52,962 bases of DNA from an uncultured Bacteroidales bacterium (GTDB lineage Bacteria > Bacteroidota > Bacteroidia > Bacteroidales > FEN-979). The stretch is taken from positions 1-52,962 of the forward strand of contig CAIVAT010000189.1 in the NCBI GenBank assembly GCA_903903985.1, in the 5' to 3' direction. Each line of letters begins with the position of its first letter. Within the stretch, counting starts at the first letter, position 1. A program made the position numbers and the translations under genes. Of the stretch, positions 7,796 through 16,722 are shown piece by piece. The notes below the pieces were generated by a model, which did no database searches, was not told the DNA's origin, and saw only the letters and a program-made list of their open reading frames with translations.

Positions 7796-9248
7796 CCCCG
7801 ACTGTTGTAGAAACCGTATTGGTATAGTAGCTGATCACCGCAGGGTTGACCATGCTGGCGTCGTACAGGTAATAATCCTGGTTCATCTTTGACCAGACAT
7901 AGGTTACATCGGTAAAGAAATGTTTTCCACGGTATCCGAATCCGCCTGATACCTGGAATCGTTCGCTGTTACCGGCCGAAGTAGTATATGGATTGCTGAA
8001 ATATCCGAAACCGCCCCTGACCCGGAAGTTGTACACCCTCCATTCCGTTCCGATGCGGATATTCCCCCAGGATTTGTAATTTGCCTTGATATCGTTGTTT
8101 ACATTGGTATAACTATCGGAGGATGAGCTAAAACGTGCCTGGGAATAGTTCACGTATTCATAATCGGCGCTGACCAGTCCATATTGTCCTATGATGAAAG
8201 CAAGACTCCCCATCGCCCGGAATGGGGTGGTTAACTGGTAATCGTAGTTTCCGACAGGAGAGTATTGCGTGGCATTCCATGATGGGGTTGTGAATGTTGA
8301 CTGCATGCTGCTCGACCATTGATCCCTCATGCTGGGGTACCAGGTAGGGGTATGGATACTCACCCCGAACCTTACCCAGTCTGCCGGCTTATAAATAAAA
8401 CCCACTTTCAGATTGATCCCGGTTCCACGGGTATGGAGATCATACTGATAGTTCAGGGAAATAAAGTTGGGAATGGTATCTTTCGTGCGCGTTTCGGTGT
8501 AGGTGCTGTTTTCGTAATAGTTGATGGAAGGCACTCCGAAGGTCATCCCGGCATAAAATTTATCATTAAAATTGGCGCCAATGGAAAAATCAAGTTCATT
8601 CATGGAGCCGTAGGTATCGATATATTTATTCTGCAGAACTCCTCCATAGGCAGCATCACAGTAATATTTATTTGTCGCAGAATCGTGATAAACAAGATTG
8701 GTGCCGTAGGCCAGCCCAATGTCAAAAGGAAAATCATCCTGGACATATTCCGGGGGCGTGTTTTCTGCATTCAGCGTGTTGGCGTAACTTTGCATCATGG
8801 AGTTTCGTGCATTCACCCCGCTGATGACCACCCGGTTGTTGAAATCGTTCTGGCGGTTAAAGCCAAAACCGATACTGACATTTTTGAGCGCACCGGGTTT
8901 ATTTTTATCATAGGGGCTGATGCTGAAAACAGCCCCGAAATTTCCCACCCCAAGGTTGACGCGGTTATCGGTGGCAGTGGTTCCATTGTACTGTGTCGAA
9001 GAATACCCGATCGTCGGAGCAAGGGTAAATGACGATTCCGATGCCTTGTATAATCCAATGCCTGCAGGATTTGTTGCAAACGTTGAAAAATCAGCGCCAA
9101 CTGCGCCAAAGGCGCCGCTTAACCCGTTAAACCTCGCTGTGCCGCTGTAAAAGACACGTGAATAACGCAGTGCGTCTGCAGCCGTTTGGGCATAGATCGT
9201 TGTGAAGGCCAGGGTATACAACAGGATGACTATGAATGTCTTTTTCAT
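7785..9248 (-). CDS. FadL/OmpP1-family outer-membrane beta-barrel protein
   Basis: A 487-residue protein with a signal peptide (MKKTFIVILLYTLAFTTIYA, cleaved before QTAADALRYS). The N-terminal hatch-like region has NGLSGAFGAVGADFSTFATN and NPAGIGLY, characteristic of the FadL/TodX/OmpP1 transport porins. Alternating aromatic/polar strands run to the end and the C-terminus is TTVGVRF, a terminal aromatic as in barrels inserted by BAM. The family moves hydrophobic compounds across the outer membrane; the substrate here is unknown. It lies 29 bases downstream of the Tyr/Gly-rich lipoprotein and is probably co-transcribed with it. The convergent 3' overlap with the TPR gene is 11 bases. Confidence 0.88.
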   Translation of the reverse strand: MKKTFIVILLYTLAFTTIYAQTAADALRYSRVFYSGTARFNGLSGAFGAVGADFSTFATNPAGIGLYKASESSFTLAPTIGYSSTQYNGTTATDNRVNLGVGNFGAVFSISPYDKNKPGALKNVSIGFGFNRQNDFNNRVVISGVNARNSMMQSYANTLNAENTPPEYVQDDFPFDIGLAYGTNLVYHDSATNKYYCDAAYGGVLQNKYIDTYGSMNELDFSIGANFNDKFYAGMTFGVPSINYYENSTYTETRTKDTIPNFISLNYQYDLHTRGTGINLKVGFIYKPADWVRFGVSIHTPTWYPSMRDQWSSSMQSTFTTPSWNATQYSPVGNYDYQLTTPFRAMGSLAFIIGQYGLVSADYEYVNYSQARFSSSSDSYTNVNNDIKANYKSWGNIRIGTEWRVYNFRVRGGFGYFSNPYTTSAGNSERFQVSGGFGYRGKHFFTDVTYVWSKMNQDYYLYDASMVNPAVISYYTNTVSTTVGVRF

Positions 9249-9277
9249 GGTAATCAGAGTTTTTTATGAGTAAAGGG

Positions 9278-10678
9278 TTATTTGCGTCTTCCACCGCCGC
9301 CGCTGCTGCCGCTGCTACCGGATGAACCTCCGCTGCTTCCGCCCGAGCGTGATGGTGCAGAATAGCTGCCACTGCTACTGGAATTTGAAGGTGCGGAATA
9401 GGATCCGCTGCCGCTCGACCGGGTCGGGGCATTGTATGATCCGCTGCTGCTGGACCGGGTTGGTGAGGAAGTGTTTGAGTTTGTTCTTGGAGATGAATAA
9501 CCGGACGAACCCGAACGGGTGGGACTGGTGTAAGTCCTGCTGCTGCCAGGTGTTGCCTGCTGACGTGTACCGGTGTTTGATGAACCGGATCTCACTGCTG
9601 AATTTTGATTCGTTGCACCTGTATTCCCAACGTGCTGTGACCGTGGAGCCAGGTATTCCTGGCTCGATTTTGGCTGCCTGTAAACCGGGGAGGAATAGCT
9701 TTGTGCTGCTCCCGAACGTTCGGCAGGATTCACATTCTCCGGCCGTGCATACCTTGGAGCCGTTTGCTGGCGGGTGGTCTGACTCTGAACCTGGCCTGAT
9801 CTCTGTCCGGTAGTTCTCGGGGTCACGGTTGTGTTTTGATTGGCCGGACGCGCGTACCTGTACTTTTCCTGGCTGGCGGGAACACCCCGCACCGTTGGCT
9901 GTGTGGTTCGTGTTGACGGTGAGCCCGTTACTGATGTGGGAGCAGTAGTCCTGGTGTAACCGGCAACAGTTGCAGGCGCTACGCTGCGGTTTGATGGATT
10001 GTTGTCATTGGCCATTGTGTTTCTTGCGCTTGGGGTTCCGGCGCCTCCGTCAGAAGGGTACAAGGATCTCCTGGATCCATAATAATTATCATAGGAGTAA
10101 TAGGGTTGGTAATAATCATTGTATCCGTAGCAATAACAACAAGGGCTGTACCAGGGGTCGTACCAGCCGTAATAGGGGTAACCCCATCCGTAACCATAGT
10201 ATCCTCCGTAATAGGGGTAACCCCAACCATAATCCCATCCGCCGTAAGGATATCCCATGCCAAAAGAAAATGAAGGAGCGTAATAGCCACCATATCCGGA
10301 ACCATAGCCCAGGTATACATTTACATCAGGGTCATTGCTGCCCTGGTTCACACCGGCAGAAGACCCGGAAAGTGAATTGTCGAAATATCCTACCGTGGTA
10401 TCTTTATTGCTGAAGCGGTTGATCCGGGTTGAATAGGAATAATCGTTGTAATCCTCTTCCAGCGTTGAAGAAGCAGGCTTTTGGGTTTTGGCTTTGTCAG
10501 GAGAGGTAATTACCTGAACTCCCTGGGTTGTGGCTGGTGCCGGGGCCGATGGTGTTTGGCTGGTTTGTGTGGATGAATTGTAAACGTCATCATTTACATA
10601 GGAGGTGGCATGTTTCTGAGAAGTACATGCGCTGATTGTCAGGGCGATGAAAGCGATAATCCAGGCTGAAGTTTTCAT
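9278..10678 (-). CDS. Tyr/Gly-rich low-complexity lipoprotein
   Basis: This 466-residue protein begins with a lipoprotein signal and lipobox (LTISAC, Cys18), so it is lipid-anchored, probably at the outer membrane. Residues 19-110 are Ser/Thr/Gln-rich. Residues about 120-215 are extremely rich in Tyr, Gly, Trp and Pro, with repeated units such as WGYPYYGGYYGYGWGYPYYG and one CCYCY cluster. From about 220 to the end it is Ser/Thr/Arg/Gln low complexity, ending in a poly-Ser/Gly stretch and GGGGRRK. There is no recognisable enzymatic domain. Composition suggests a surface adhesive or matrix-like role, but that is inference. It forms a minus-strand pair with the FadL-like gene. Confidence 0.78.
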   Translation of the reverse strand: MKTSAWIIAFIALTISACTSQKHATSYVNDDVYNSSTQTSQTPSAPAPATTQGVQVITSPDKAKTQKPASSTLEEDYNDYSYSTRINRFSNKDTTVGYFDNSLSGSSAGVNQGSNDPDVNVYLGYGSGYGGYYAPSFSFGMGYPYGGWDYGWGYPYYGGYYGYGWGYPYYGWYDPWYSPCCYCYGYNDYYQPYYSYDNYYGSRRSLYPSDGGAGTPSARNTMANDNNPSNRSVAPATVAGYTRTTAPTSVTGSPSTRTTQPTVRGVPASQEKYRYARPANQNTTVTPRTTGQRSGQVQSQTTRQQTAPRYARPENVNPAERSGAAQSYSSPVYRQPKSSQEYLAPRSQHVGNTGATNQNSAVRSGSSNTGTRQQATPGSSRTYTSPTRSGSSGYSSPRTNSNTSSPTRSSSSGSYNAPTRSSGSGSYSAPSNSSSSGSYSAPSRSGGSSGGSSGSSGSSGGGGRRK

Positions 10679-10740
10679 AAGAGGTTTTCTTTTAAACTGC
10701 TCGTATATTGATTGTACCTATGGGATCGGGATAATTTTCG

Positions 10741-10748
10741 TATTTTTG
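10741..10748 (+). promoter_or_regulatory. -7 element (TATTTTTG) for proS
   Basis: It matches TAnnTTTG, 50 bases before the proS ATG, in the divergent gap with the lipoprotein gene. Confidence 0.6.
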
Positions 10749-10798
10749 CCTTTAATAGATACGACAGTTAATTAACAAATCTCATACCAAACTTTAAA

Positions 10799-12274
10799 AT
10801 GGCTAAAGATTTTCCTTCACGGGCAGAAAATTACTCACAGTGGTACAACGATCTGGTTATCAAGGCCGATTTGGCTGAAAATTCAGCCGTGCGTGGTTGC
10901 ATGGTCATCAAACCTTACGGATATGCCATCTGGGAAAGAATCCAGGCGGTTCTCGATAAAAAATTCAAGGATACGGGCCATTCGAATGCATACTTCCCTA
11001 TTTTCATACCAAAATCCTTTTTCAGCAAGGAGGCAAGCCATGTGGAAGGGTTTGCCAAGGAATGTGCCGTTGTTACACATTACCGGCTGAAGAATTCACC
11101 CGATGGCAAGGGCATCATCGTTGATGAAGATGCGAAACTGGAGGAGGAACTGATCGTACGGCCAACTTCTGAAACCATCATCTGGGATACCTATAAAAAT
11201 TGGATCAAATCTTATCGCGACCTTCCGATCCTGATCAATCAGTGGGCCAACGTTGTTCGCTGGGAAATGCGGACCCGCTTGTTTTTACGGACGACTGAAT
11301 TCCTCTGGCAGGAAGGGCACACTGCCCATGCAACCCGCGAGGAGGCAGTGACCGAGGCCGAAACGATGCTGAATATCTATGCCGACTTTGCGGAGAACTG
11401 GATGGCCATACCGGTCATCAAAGGAACAAAATCACCGGCCGAGCGGTTTGCAGGCGCCATTGAAACCTATGCAATTGAAGCATTGATGCAGGACGGAAAG
11501 GCGCTTCAGGCGGGAACTTCCCATTTCCTTGGACAGAATTTCGCGAAGGCTTTTGATGTGAAATACCTGAACCGGGAAAATCAGCTGGATTATGTCTGGG
11601 CAACTTCATGGGGAGTCTCCACCCGGTTGATGGGAGCCCTGATCATGTCGCATTCTGATGACCACGGATTGGTCCTTCCTCCGAAACTGGCCCCGATACA
11701 GGTGGCCATTGTCCCGGTGTTTAAAACAGAAGAACAACTGGCACAGATTTCCGCGATTGTGCTTCCGATGAAAAAATCACTGGAAGACAAAGGCATCAGC
11801 GTAAAATACGACAACAGGGAAACGCACAAGCCGGGGTGGAAATTCACAGAATACGAATTCAAAGGGGTGCCGCTGCGTATTACCATTGGCCCGAGGGATG
11901 TGGAACAGGGAACTGTTGAAGTTGCCCGCAGGGACACCCTCGAGAAGGAGGTGCTCCAGATCATCGACATCGAAAATAAAATTGTTCATTTGCTGGATCA
12001 GATCCAGAAGAACCTGTATGACCGGGCGTTCTCGTTCCGTGAAAACAATACTTTCAGGGTCGACACCTGGGATGAGTTCAAAAAGGTGCTGGATGATAAA
12101 GGAGGTTTTATCTCTGCCCACTGGGACGGCACTGGTGAAACTGAGGAGAAGATCAAGGAGGAAACGAAGGCCACCATCAGGGTTATTCCGCTTGACAACC
12201 CTGCGGAGGAAGGAAAGTGCATCTACTCGGGGAAACCATCTGCCCAACGGGTGATTTTTGCCCGGGCTTATTGA
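10799..12274 (+). CDS. proS: proline-tRNA ligase, archaeal/eukaryote-like type
   Basis: This 491-residue class II aminoacyl-tRNA synthetase charges tRNA-Pro. It is the short form without the bacterial editing insertion. Class II motifs are visible: motif 1 region [15 protein letters not shown], proline-site [15 protein letters not shown], motif 2 [20 protein letters not shown] and motif 3 [13 protein letters not shown]. An anticodon-binding domain follows (from about 290), and a C-terminal zinc-binding-like extension ends FARAY, typical for this type. It is transcribed alone from its own promoter; the next gene is convergent. Confidence 0.96.
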   Translation: MAKDFPSRAENYSQWYNDLVIKADLAENSAVRGCMVIKPYGYAIWERIQAVLDKKFKDTGHSNAYFPIFIPKSFFSKEASHVEGFAKECAVVTHYRLKNSPDGKGIIVDEDAKLEEELIVRPTSETIIWDTYKNWIKSYRDLPILINQWANVVRWEMRTRLFLRTTEFLWQEGHTAHATREEAVTEAETMLNIYADFAENWMAIPVIKGTKSPAERFAGAIETYAIEALMQDGKALQAGTSHFLGQNFAKAFDVKYLNRENQLDYVWATSWGVSTRLMGALIMSHSDDHGLVLPPKLAPIQVAIVPVFKTEEQLAQISAIVLPMKKSLEDKGISVKYDNRETHKPGWKFTEYEFKGVPLRITIGPRDVEQGTVEVARRDTLEKEVLQIIDIENKIVHLLDQIQKNLYDRAFSFRENNTFRVDTWDEFKKVLDDKGGFISAHWDGTGETEEKIKEETKATIRVIPLDNPAEEGKCIYSGKPSAQRVIFARAY

Positions 12275-12284
12275 TCTATCTGAA

Positions 12285-12355
12285 AATCAACAATATGCGA
12301 AAATCCGCGCATAAAATCTGTGAGAATCTGCGTGAAATATTTTTTATGTCAACGC
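12285..12355 (+). repeat. degenerate short tandem repeat between convergent genes
   Basis: Between proS and the PagL-like gene, three imperfect 12-13-base units occur at about 12298-12338: AAAATCCGCGCAT, AAAATCTGTGAG and AATCTGCGTGAA. There is no gene. It has the same AAATC flavour as the leader repeats elsewhere in the window. Confidence 0.5.
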
Positions 12356-12361
12356 CGCATA

Positions 12362-13540
12362 TTACCTGATGATCTTCCTCCCATACTTCACATCGAATTT
12401 ATACCCGAGGCCCCACCCGATGTAATCGGCACGGCCCCAGTGTACTTTAAGCATCACCGTTGCAAAGAGGTCTTTTGAAAAATTGTACTGGAAGGCAAAC
12501 TTTTCATAAAATGGCCCGTTGCTTGTTTCCGCGCCGCCCAGGTAATAGCCGAGATTGATAATAACCCCGACCCTGGAGATGACCAGTTGATAGGCGCCAT
12601 TTATCCCGGGACGGATAATTTTTATATTGTTATCAACAGGATTCCCATTCTTTTCAAGAACCTTGATCTGGGAAAGGTCGTAGGAGAAATCGAGTCCAAA
12701 CCCTGCCTTGCTTTTATTGCTGATCCTGAAAAAGGTGTTCTCGAAAAGATGAAACACCAAAAAATTCTGACCATAAACGGCCTGCATGTTTTTATACCCA
12801 ACCAGGCCGCCGATATTGAATTCCAGGGTTTTATGAATAACCGCAGCGTATGCTTCCGTGGGTGCGAAAAACCGGTCACCAATGTTTTGATTTGGTTTTA
12901 AGGGCCGGATTGCAACTCCAAAGTTGATCATGGGAACGTTCAATCCGAAATTCGGAAGTTTTAGCGACCCGTTTGAAAAATGTTGCAGGCTGATCCCTGC
13001 AGTGAAGGTCAGAAAGGAACTGACCCGGTATCTTGCCTCGAGCATCAGGTTGACGGCGGCATTGAGATGCGATCCGATGGCGAGGTTTTTATAATTTTCC
13101 AGGCGGTCAAAATGTTTTGTCAGATAGCCAAGCCCGAGAGCAAACCGGAAGCCGCCGGTCAGTCGGTTATTTTTAAAAAGCGGGAAATTGATGCAGGGCA
13201 TCAGCGCGAATGCGGAGCCCAGGGCCGGGTTCTTGCCCAAACCAGTGTACAGCATGGTTAAGCCGATCAGCGGATAGTTGTATTCGCGTTCCCACCGGTG
13301 TTTGCCAAAGGTCAGCTTTTCAACCGTTAATTCAAATGAGGGGAAGTGTGCGTTAAATAGTTCCATTTCAAGGTGTTGCGCATAAATGAACCCGTAGTGA
13401 ACTTTCCCTTCAATGATGATATTGGATGAAAGCAGTTTATGTTCATATTGAGGAAGCCCTTTGATGGAAATCAGGAAAAGCACAAGCAGGATGCCCGTAA
13501 AACGAAAAGGAGAGGTGTGATATGTCAACTTTATCTTCAA
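12362..13540 (-). CDS. PagL-like lipid A deacylase / acyloxyacyl hydrolase family protein
   Basis: A 392-residue exported protein, with hydrophobic signal segment FTGILLVLFLISIKG, predicted to be a beta-barrel. The motif LQHFSNGSLKLPNFG matches the active-site signature of PagL lipid A 3-O-deacylases (catalytic His and Ser in HxSN). Barrel-like alternating strands surround it. The likely action is hydrolysis of an acyl chain from lipid A in the outer membrane. The protein is longer than classic PagL, so substrate specificity is uncertain. The only start that fits is a TTG at 13540; an in-frame TAA lies upstream with no ATG between. It faces proS and is divergent from mazG. Confidence 0.75.
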   Translation of the reverse strand: MKIKLTYHTSPFRFTGILLVLFLISIKGLPQYEHKLLSSNIIIEGKVHYGFIYAQHLEMELFNAHFPSFELTVEKLTFGKHRWEREYNYPLIGLTMLYTGLGKNPALGSAFALMPCINFPLFKNNRLTGGFRFALGLGYLTKHFDRLENYKNLAIGSHLNAAVNLMLEARYRVSSFLTFTAGISLQHFSNGSLKLPNFGLNVPMINFGVAIRPLKPNQNIGDRFFAPTEAYAAVIHKTLEFNIGGLVGYKNMQAVYGQNFLVFHLFENTFFRISNKSKAGFGLDFSYDLSQIKVLEKNGNPVDNNIKIIRPGINGAYQLVISRVGVIINLGYYLGGAETSNGPFYEKFAFQYNFSKDLFATVMLKVHWGRADYIGWGLGYKFDVKYGRKIIR

Positions 13541-13646
13541 AAACTTTCTGACCGTTAGCGTGCGGCAAATTTATCATGAATTGTCCATTTGACGGTACAA
13601 TCATTGACAAATCTGAATAATATTAACGCAACAAGGGTGAAATGCT

Positions 13647-13654
13647 TATTTTTG
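13647..13654 (+). promoter_or_regulatory. -7 element (TATTTTTG) for mazG
   Basis: It matches TAnnTTTG and ends 15 bases before the mazG ATG. It rules out the longer in-frame start at 13589. Confidence 0.65.
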
Positions 13655-13669
13655 CTTAAAATAATTGTG

Positions 13670-14443
13670 ATGGAAGAAAAAATTGCCGCTTTCCGGCGAC
13701 TACTGGAGATTATGGATGAACTCAGGGCCAGCTGTCCATGGGATAAAAAACAGACCATTGAATCGCTTCGTTACCTTACCATAGAGGAGACCTATGAACT
13801 TTCCGAATCTATCCTGCAGAAGGACATGGAGTCGGTAAAGAAGGAACTTGGCGACCTGATGCTTCACCTTGTTTTTTATTCAAAAATTGCTTCGGAAACA
13901 AACCTGTTCGATATCAAGGACGTCCTTGAAAATATCACTGCCAAGCTGATCCACCGGCATCCTCATATATTTGGCGATGTGGTTGTTAAAGATGCAAAGG
14001 AAGTCCATGACAACTGGGAGCGGATCAAATTACTCGAAAAGGGCAATAAATCTGTACTTTCGGGTGTTCCTGCCGGACTTCCGGCCATGGTAAAGGCATA
14101 CAGGATCCAGGAGAAGGCAAGCGGGGTGGGCTTTGACTGGGAAAAGCCGGAACAGGTATGGGAAAAGGTGCTTGAGGAGCTGAACGAACTCAAAGAAATG
14201 GTTGAAACCGGGGCAGCGCATAAAAGGAAAGAAGATGAACTTGGCGATCTTATTTTTGCAATCGTAAACTATGCCCGTTTTATCGATGTCAACCCTGAAG
14301 ACGCACTTGAGCGCACCAACCGGAAATTCATGAAAAGGTTTAAACACCTTGAGGAGGGCGCACGGGGAATAAACAAGCCGTTGCATGAAATGACCCTTGC
14401 CGAAATGGATGTTTACTGGAACGAGGCCAAACAGGCGGAATAA
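13670..14443 (+). CDS. mazG: nucleoside triphosphate pyrophosphohydrolase MazG
   Basis: A 257-residue two-domain MazG that hydrolyses (d)NTPs to monophosphate and pyrophosphate, a house-cleaning and stringent-response-modulating enzyme in the cytosol. The first domain has CPWDKKQT (22-29) and the metal-binding EExxE (39-43) followed by ExxD (59-62). The second domain repeats the pattern (ELNELKE, then ELGDLIFAIVNYARF). Length matches E. coli MazG. The ATG at 13670 is chosen because of the -7 element 15 bases upstream. It is single-gene and convergent with the peroxiredoxin. Confidence 0.94.
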   Translation: MEEKIAAFRRLLEIMDELRASCPWDKKQTIESLRYLTIEETYELSESILQKDMESVKKELGDLMLHLVFYSKIASETNLFDIKDVLENITAKLIHRHPHIFGDVVVKDAKEVHDNWERIKLLEKGNKSVLSGVPAGLPAMVKAYRIQEKASGVGFDWEKPEQVWEKVLEELNELKEMVETGAAHKRKEDELGDLIFAIVNYARFIDVNPEDALERTNRKFMKRFKHLEEGARGINKPLHEMTLAEMDVYWNEAKQAE

Positions 14444-14500
14444 GCAAAAAAAAGCCATCCCAGGTTTCTGAGACAGCTTCTTTTAAAAGTCAATGGCAGA

Positions 14501-15133
14501 TCAGTGCTTGCTCAGGTAATCGGCAACCCCTTCGGCAGTGGCTTTCATCCCTGCATCTCCTTTGTGCCAGTTGGCCGGGCATACTTCGCCGTTTTCTTCA
14601 AAAAACTGGAGGGCATCCACCATGCGGAGCGCTTCATCCACGCTTCTGCCAAGCGGAAGGTCGTTTACAACCTGGTGGCGGACGATGCCCTGTTTGTCGA
14701 TCAGGAACAGTCCACGGAAAGCAACGGGGCCACCTTCGAATTCCATGATGCCTTCTTCGGTATACACATATTCGCCGGCAAGCACATCATAGTTTGCTGA
14801 AATGGTTTTGGAAAGGTCTGAAACGATGGGGAATTTCACACCTTTGATGCCGCCATTTTTCAGTTCGGTGTTCAGCCAGGCCCAATGAGAAAATTTCGAG
14901 TCGACACTGCATCCGACAACAGCAACATTTCTTGCTTCGAATTCCGATAATTTATCCTGGAAGGCGATAATTTCCGTAGGACAAACAAAGGTAAAATCGA
15001 GGGGATAGAAGAAGAACACCACGTGTTTCTTGCCGATATACTGGTTAAGGGAGAACTTGTCAACAAATTCACCGCCATTGATCACGGCTTCTGCTTCAAA
15101 TAAAGGAGCTTTTTTTCCAACTAATACTGACAT
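14501..15133 (-). CDS. 2-Cys peroxiredoxin (AhpC/Prx1 type)
   Basis: This 210-residue thiol peroxidase reduces hydrogen peroxide and organic hydroperoxides in the cytosol. The peroxidatic Cys51 lies in FVCPTE (49-54) and the resolving Cys185 in VCPANW near the C-terminus, so it is a typical 2-Cys enzyme acting as an obligate dimer or decamer. No AhpF-like reductase is adjacent, so the reductant is probably thioredoxin. It has its own promoter (15168-15175). Confidence 0.95.
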   Translation of the reverse strand: MSVLVGKKAPLFEAEAVINGGEFVDKFSLNQYIGKKHVVFFFYPLDFTFVCPTEIIAFQDKLSEFEARNVAVVGCSVDSKFSHWAWLNTELKNGGIKGVKFPIVSDLSKTISANYDVLAGEYVYTEEGIMEFEGGPVAFRGLFLIDKQGIVRHQVVNDLPLGRSVDEALRMVDALQFFEENGEVCPANWHKGDAGMKATAEGVADYLSKH

Positions 15134-15167
15134 AAATAAAGGTTTAAGGTTTGTTGTTTCTTTGCTG

Positions 15168-15175
15168 CAAAGATA
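15168..15175 (-). promoter_or_regulatory. -7 element (TATCTTTG) for the peroxiredoxin
   Basis: The complement of CAAAGATA matches TAnnTTTG and sits 34 bases before the start codon. Confidence 0.65.
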
Positions 15176-15216
15176 AATATTATTTAGAAGCAGTTTTAAT
15201 AGATTTGAAAATTCTT

Positions 15217-16722
15217 CTATCTGTAATCACGGAGTTCGAACCTGATCGGTTCGCCATTTTGAAAATCAAACAGGGTCAATTTCCTGATTTCGTAGTAGCT
15301 TTTCCAGAATGTCAGCAAGGAATAATAATAGTTCTTTTCGGAGTTGTCCGTTTTTATCTGTGCGTTGTTCAGGTCGAGGATGTTGTTGATTTTCCCGATC
15401 AAATAACGGTCTTTGGTGACTTCATAACTTTTCCGGGCCACGGTATCTGCTTTTGCGGCAATCCTCAGCTGGTTTTGCTGCATGTTAAACTGGATCACTT
15501 TCAGGTAAACACTTCTCTGGAAATCAATGGTCTCCTGTTCAACAGAGGTTTTAACAATGTCTTCCTGCGACTCGGCCATTTTTATTTTGCCATGGGCGAC
15601 GCCCCAATCGACGATCGGAATGGTGAGCCCCAATGAAACCTGGCGTTGATCAGCAGGGTTGACATAGGCATCCGGGATAGTCGGCCCCGATTGCTGCAGT
15701 CCGACCAGGGCATGGATGTTCGCATCAAACCGGCCATCCAGTTTTGCGAAATTTACGGCACTGGCAGCTTCCAGCAACCGTTTTTTAAAATCCAGTGATT
15801 TTGAAGAATTTTCATTGGCCAGGTCAACTGCTTTCACCGGATCGATCTTGAAAAACTGAATGTTTCCCGGAGGAGATAAAACGACACGGGTACTGTCCTG
15901 CAGCCGGAGGTATGATTTAAACTGAAACTGGGCATTATCCAGTGCAAGTTCCGCGTTTTCGACATCTGCGCTGGATTCGAGGAAATTCAATTCCAACTGC
16001 AAAAGGTCATTTTCCGCGATCTTCCCCAACTGGTATCTGCCTTTTGCAATCTGGTAGAGTGTGTCGTAATTCGACCGGTTGGTCAATGCGATCTTCTTTT
16101 CCACCTGGGCCTGAAGCAGTGTAAAGAAGTAGGTTGTCGCCGTGATCGAGATCTGCTCGATGTCTTCGATGTATTTCCGTTTTGCCTGTGAAAATTTCAA
16201 CGGTTGAATTTTCCGGTCCCAGCGATATGGATTATATCTGAATATGGGCTGGTTCAATTCAATATTGACCGGGTAACTCAGGAAGGGATATGGATTGGGT
16301 GCATTGACATTGTGGACCCCGCTTAAATAGGAGTTCAGGGAGATGGTTCCCCCTGTGATCCCGATTTTCTGGGTAAGTGCCAGGTTCGCCTGGGCACTGA
16401 TATATTTATAACTGGCATACGATTGCACCCCGTCTACACTCTGGGAGGTGATGGATTGATTTACATCCGGCAAGGTGGCAGTCATTGAAAGAGCAGGCAG
16501 GTTCGAAGCACGGAATGACCTGAATTCCCAGTAACTGTTTGTAAAGGTCTGCTTGGCATTCAATGCATCGGGAGATTGTGTTTTGGCAATATCAATGGCC
16601 TCATTCAGTGTAAGTTGCCTGATTTTTGTTTGCCCCGAAACATGAAGATGCATGCCAATAAATAACAGGATTACAAGGCAGACCGATTGCCTGATCATTG
16701 ATTTTAAATTCATGTCATTCAT
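15217..16722 (-). CDS. TolC-family outer-membrane efflux protein
   Basis: A 501-residue exported protein with signal segment SVCLVILLFIGMHLHVSG cleaved before QTKI. Two repeated outer-membrane-factor halves follow: the first from LTLNEAIDIAK, the second around VDLANENSSKSLDFKKRLLEAA. Long helices carry the regular coiled-coil pattern of TolC, and the ASxVNFAKLDGRFD / LGLTIPIVDWG elements are typical. It forms the outer-membrane duct of a tripartite exporter. Its start overlaps the stop of the MacB-type permease by 8 bases, and the adaptor gene lies just upstream, so the three act as one system. It is last of the gyrB-adaptor-permease-tolC run. Confidence 0.9.
   Translation of the reverse strand: MNDMNLKSMIRQSVCLVILLFIGMHLHVSGQTKIRQLTLNEAIDIAKTQSPDALNAKQTFTNSYWEFRSFRASNLPALSMTATLPDVNQSITSQSVDGVQSYASYKYISAQANLALTQKIGITGGTISLNSYLSGVHNVNAPNPYPFLSYPVNIELNQPIFRYNPYRWDRKIQPLKFSQAKRKYIEDIEQISITATTYFFTLLQAQVEKKIALTNRSNYDTLYQIAKGRYQLGKIAENDLLQLELNFLESSADVENAELALDNAQFQFKSYLRLQDSTRVVLSPPGNIQFFKIDPVKAVDLANENSSKSLDFKKRLLEAASAVNFAKLDGRFDANIHALVGLQQSGPTIPDAYVNPADQRQVSLGLTIPIVDWGVAHGKIKMAESQEDIVKTSVEQETIDFQRSVYLKVIQFNMQQNQLRIAAKADTVARKSYEVTKDRYLIGKINNILDLNNAQIKTDNSEKNYYYSLLTFWKSYYEIRKLTLFDFQNGEPIRFELRDYR

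Noticed and set aside
9970..10413. Long open frame opposite the Tyr/Gly-rich lipoprotein
   Set aside because: It is the antisense shadow of a low-complexity repeat and has no start context or family.
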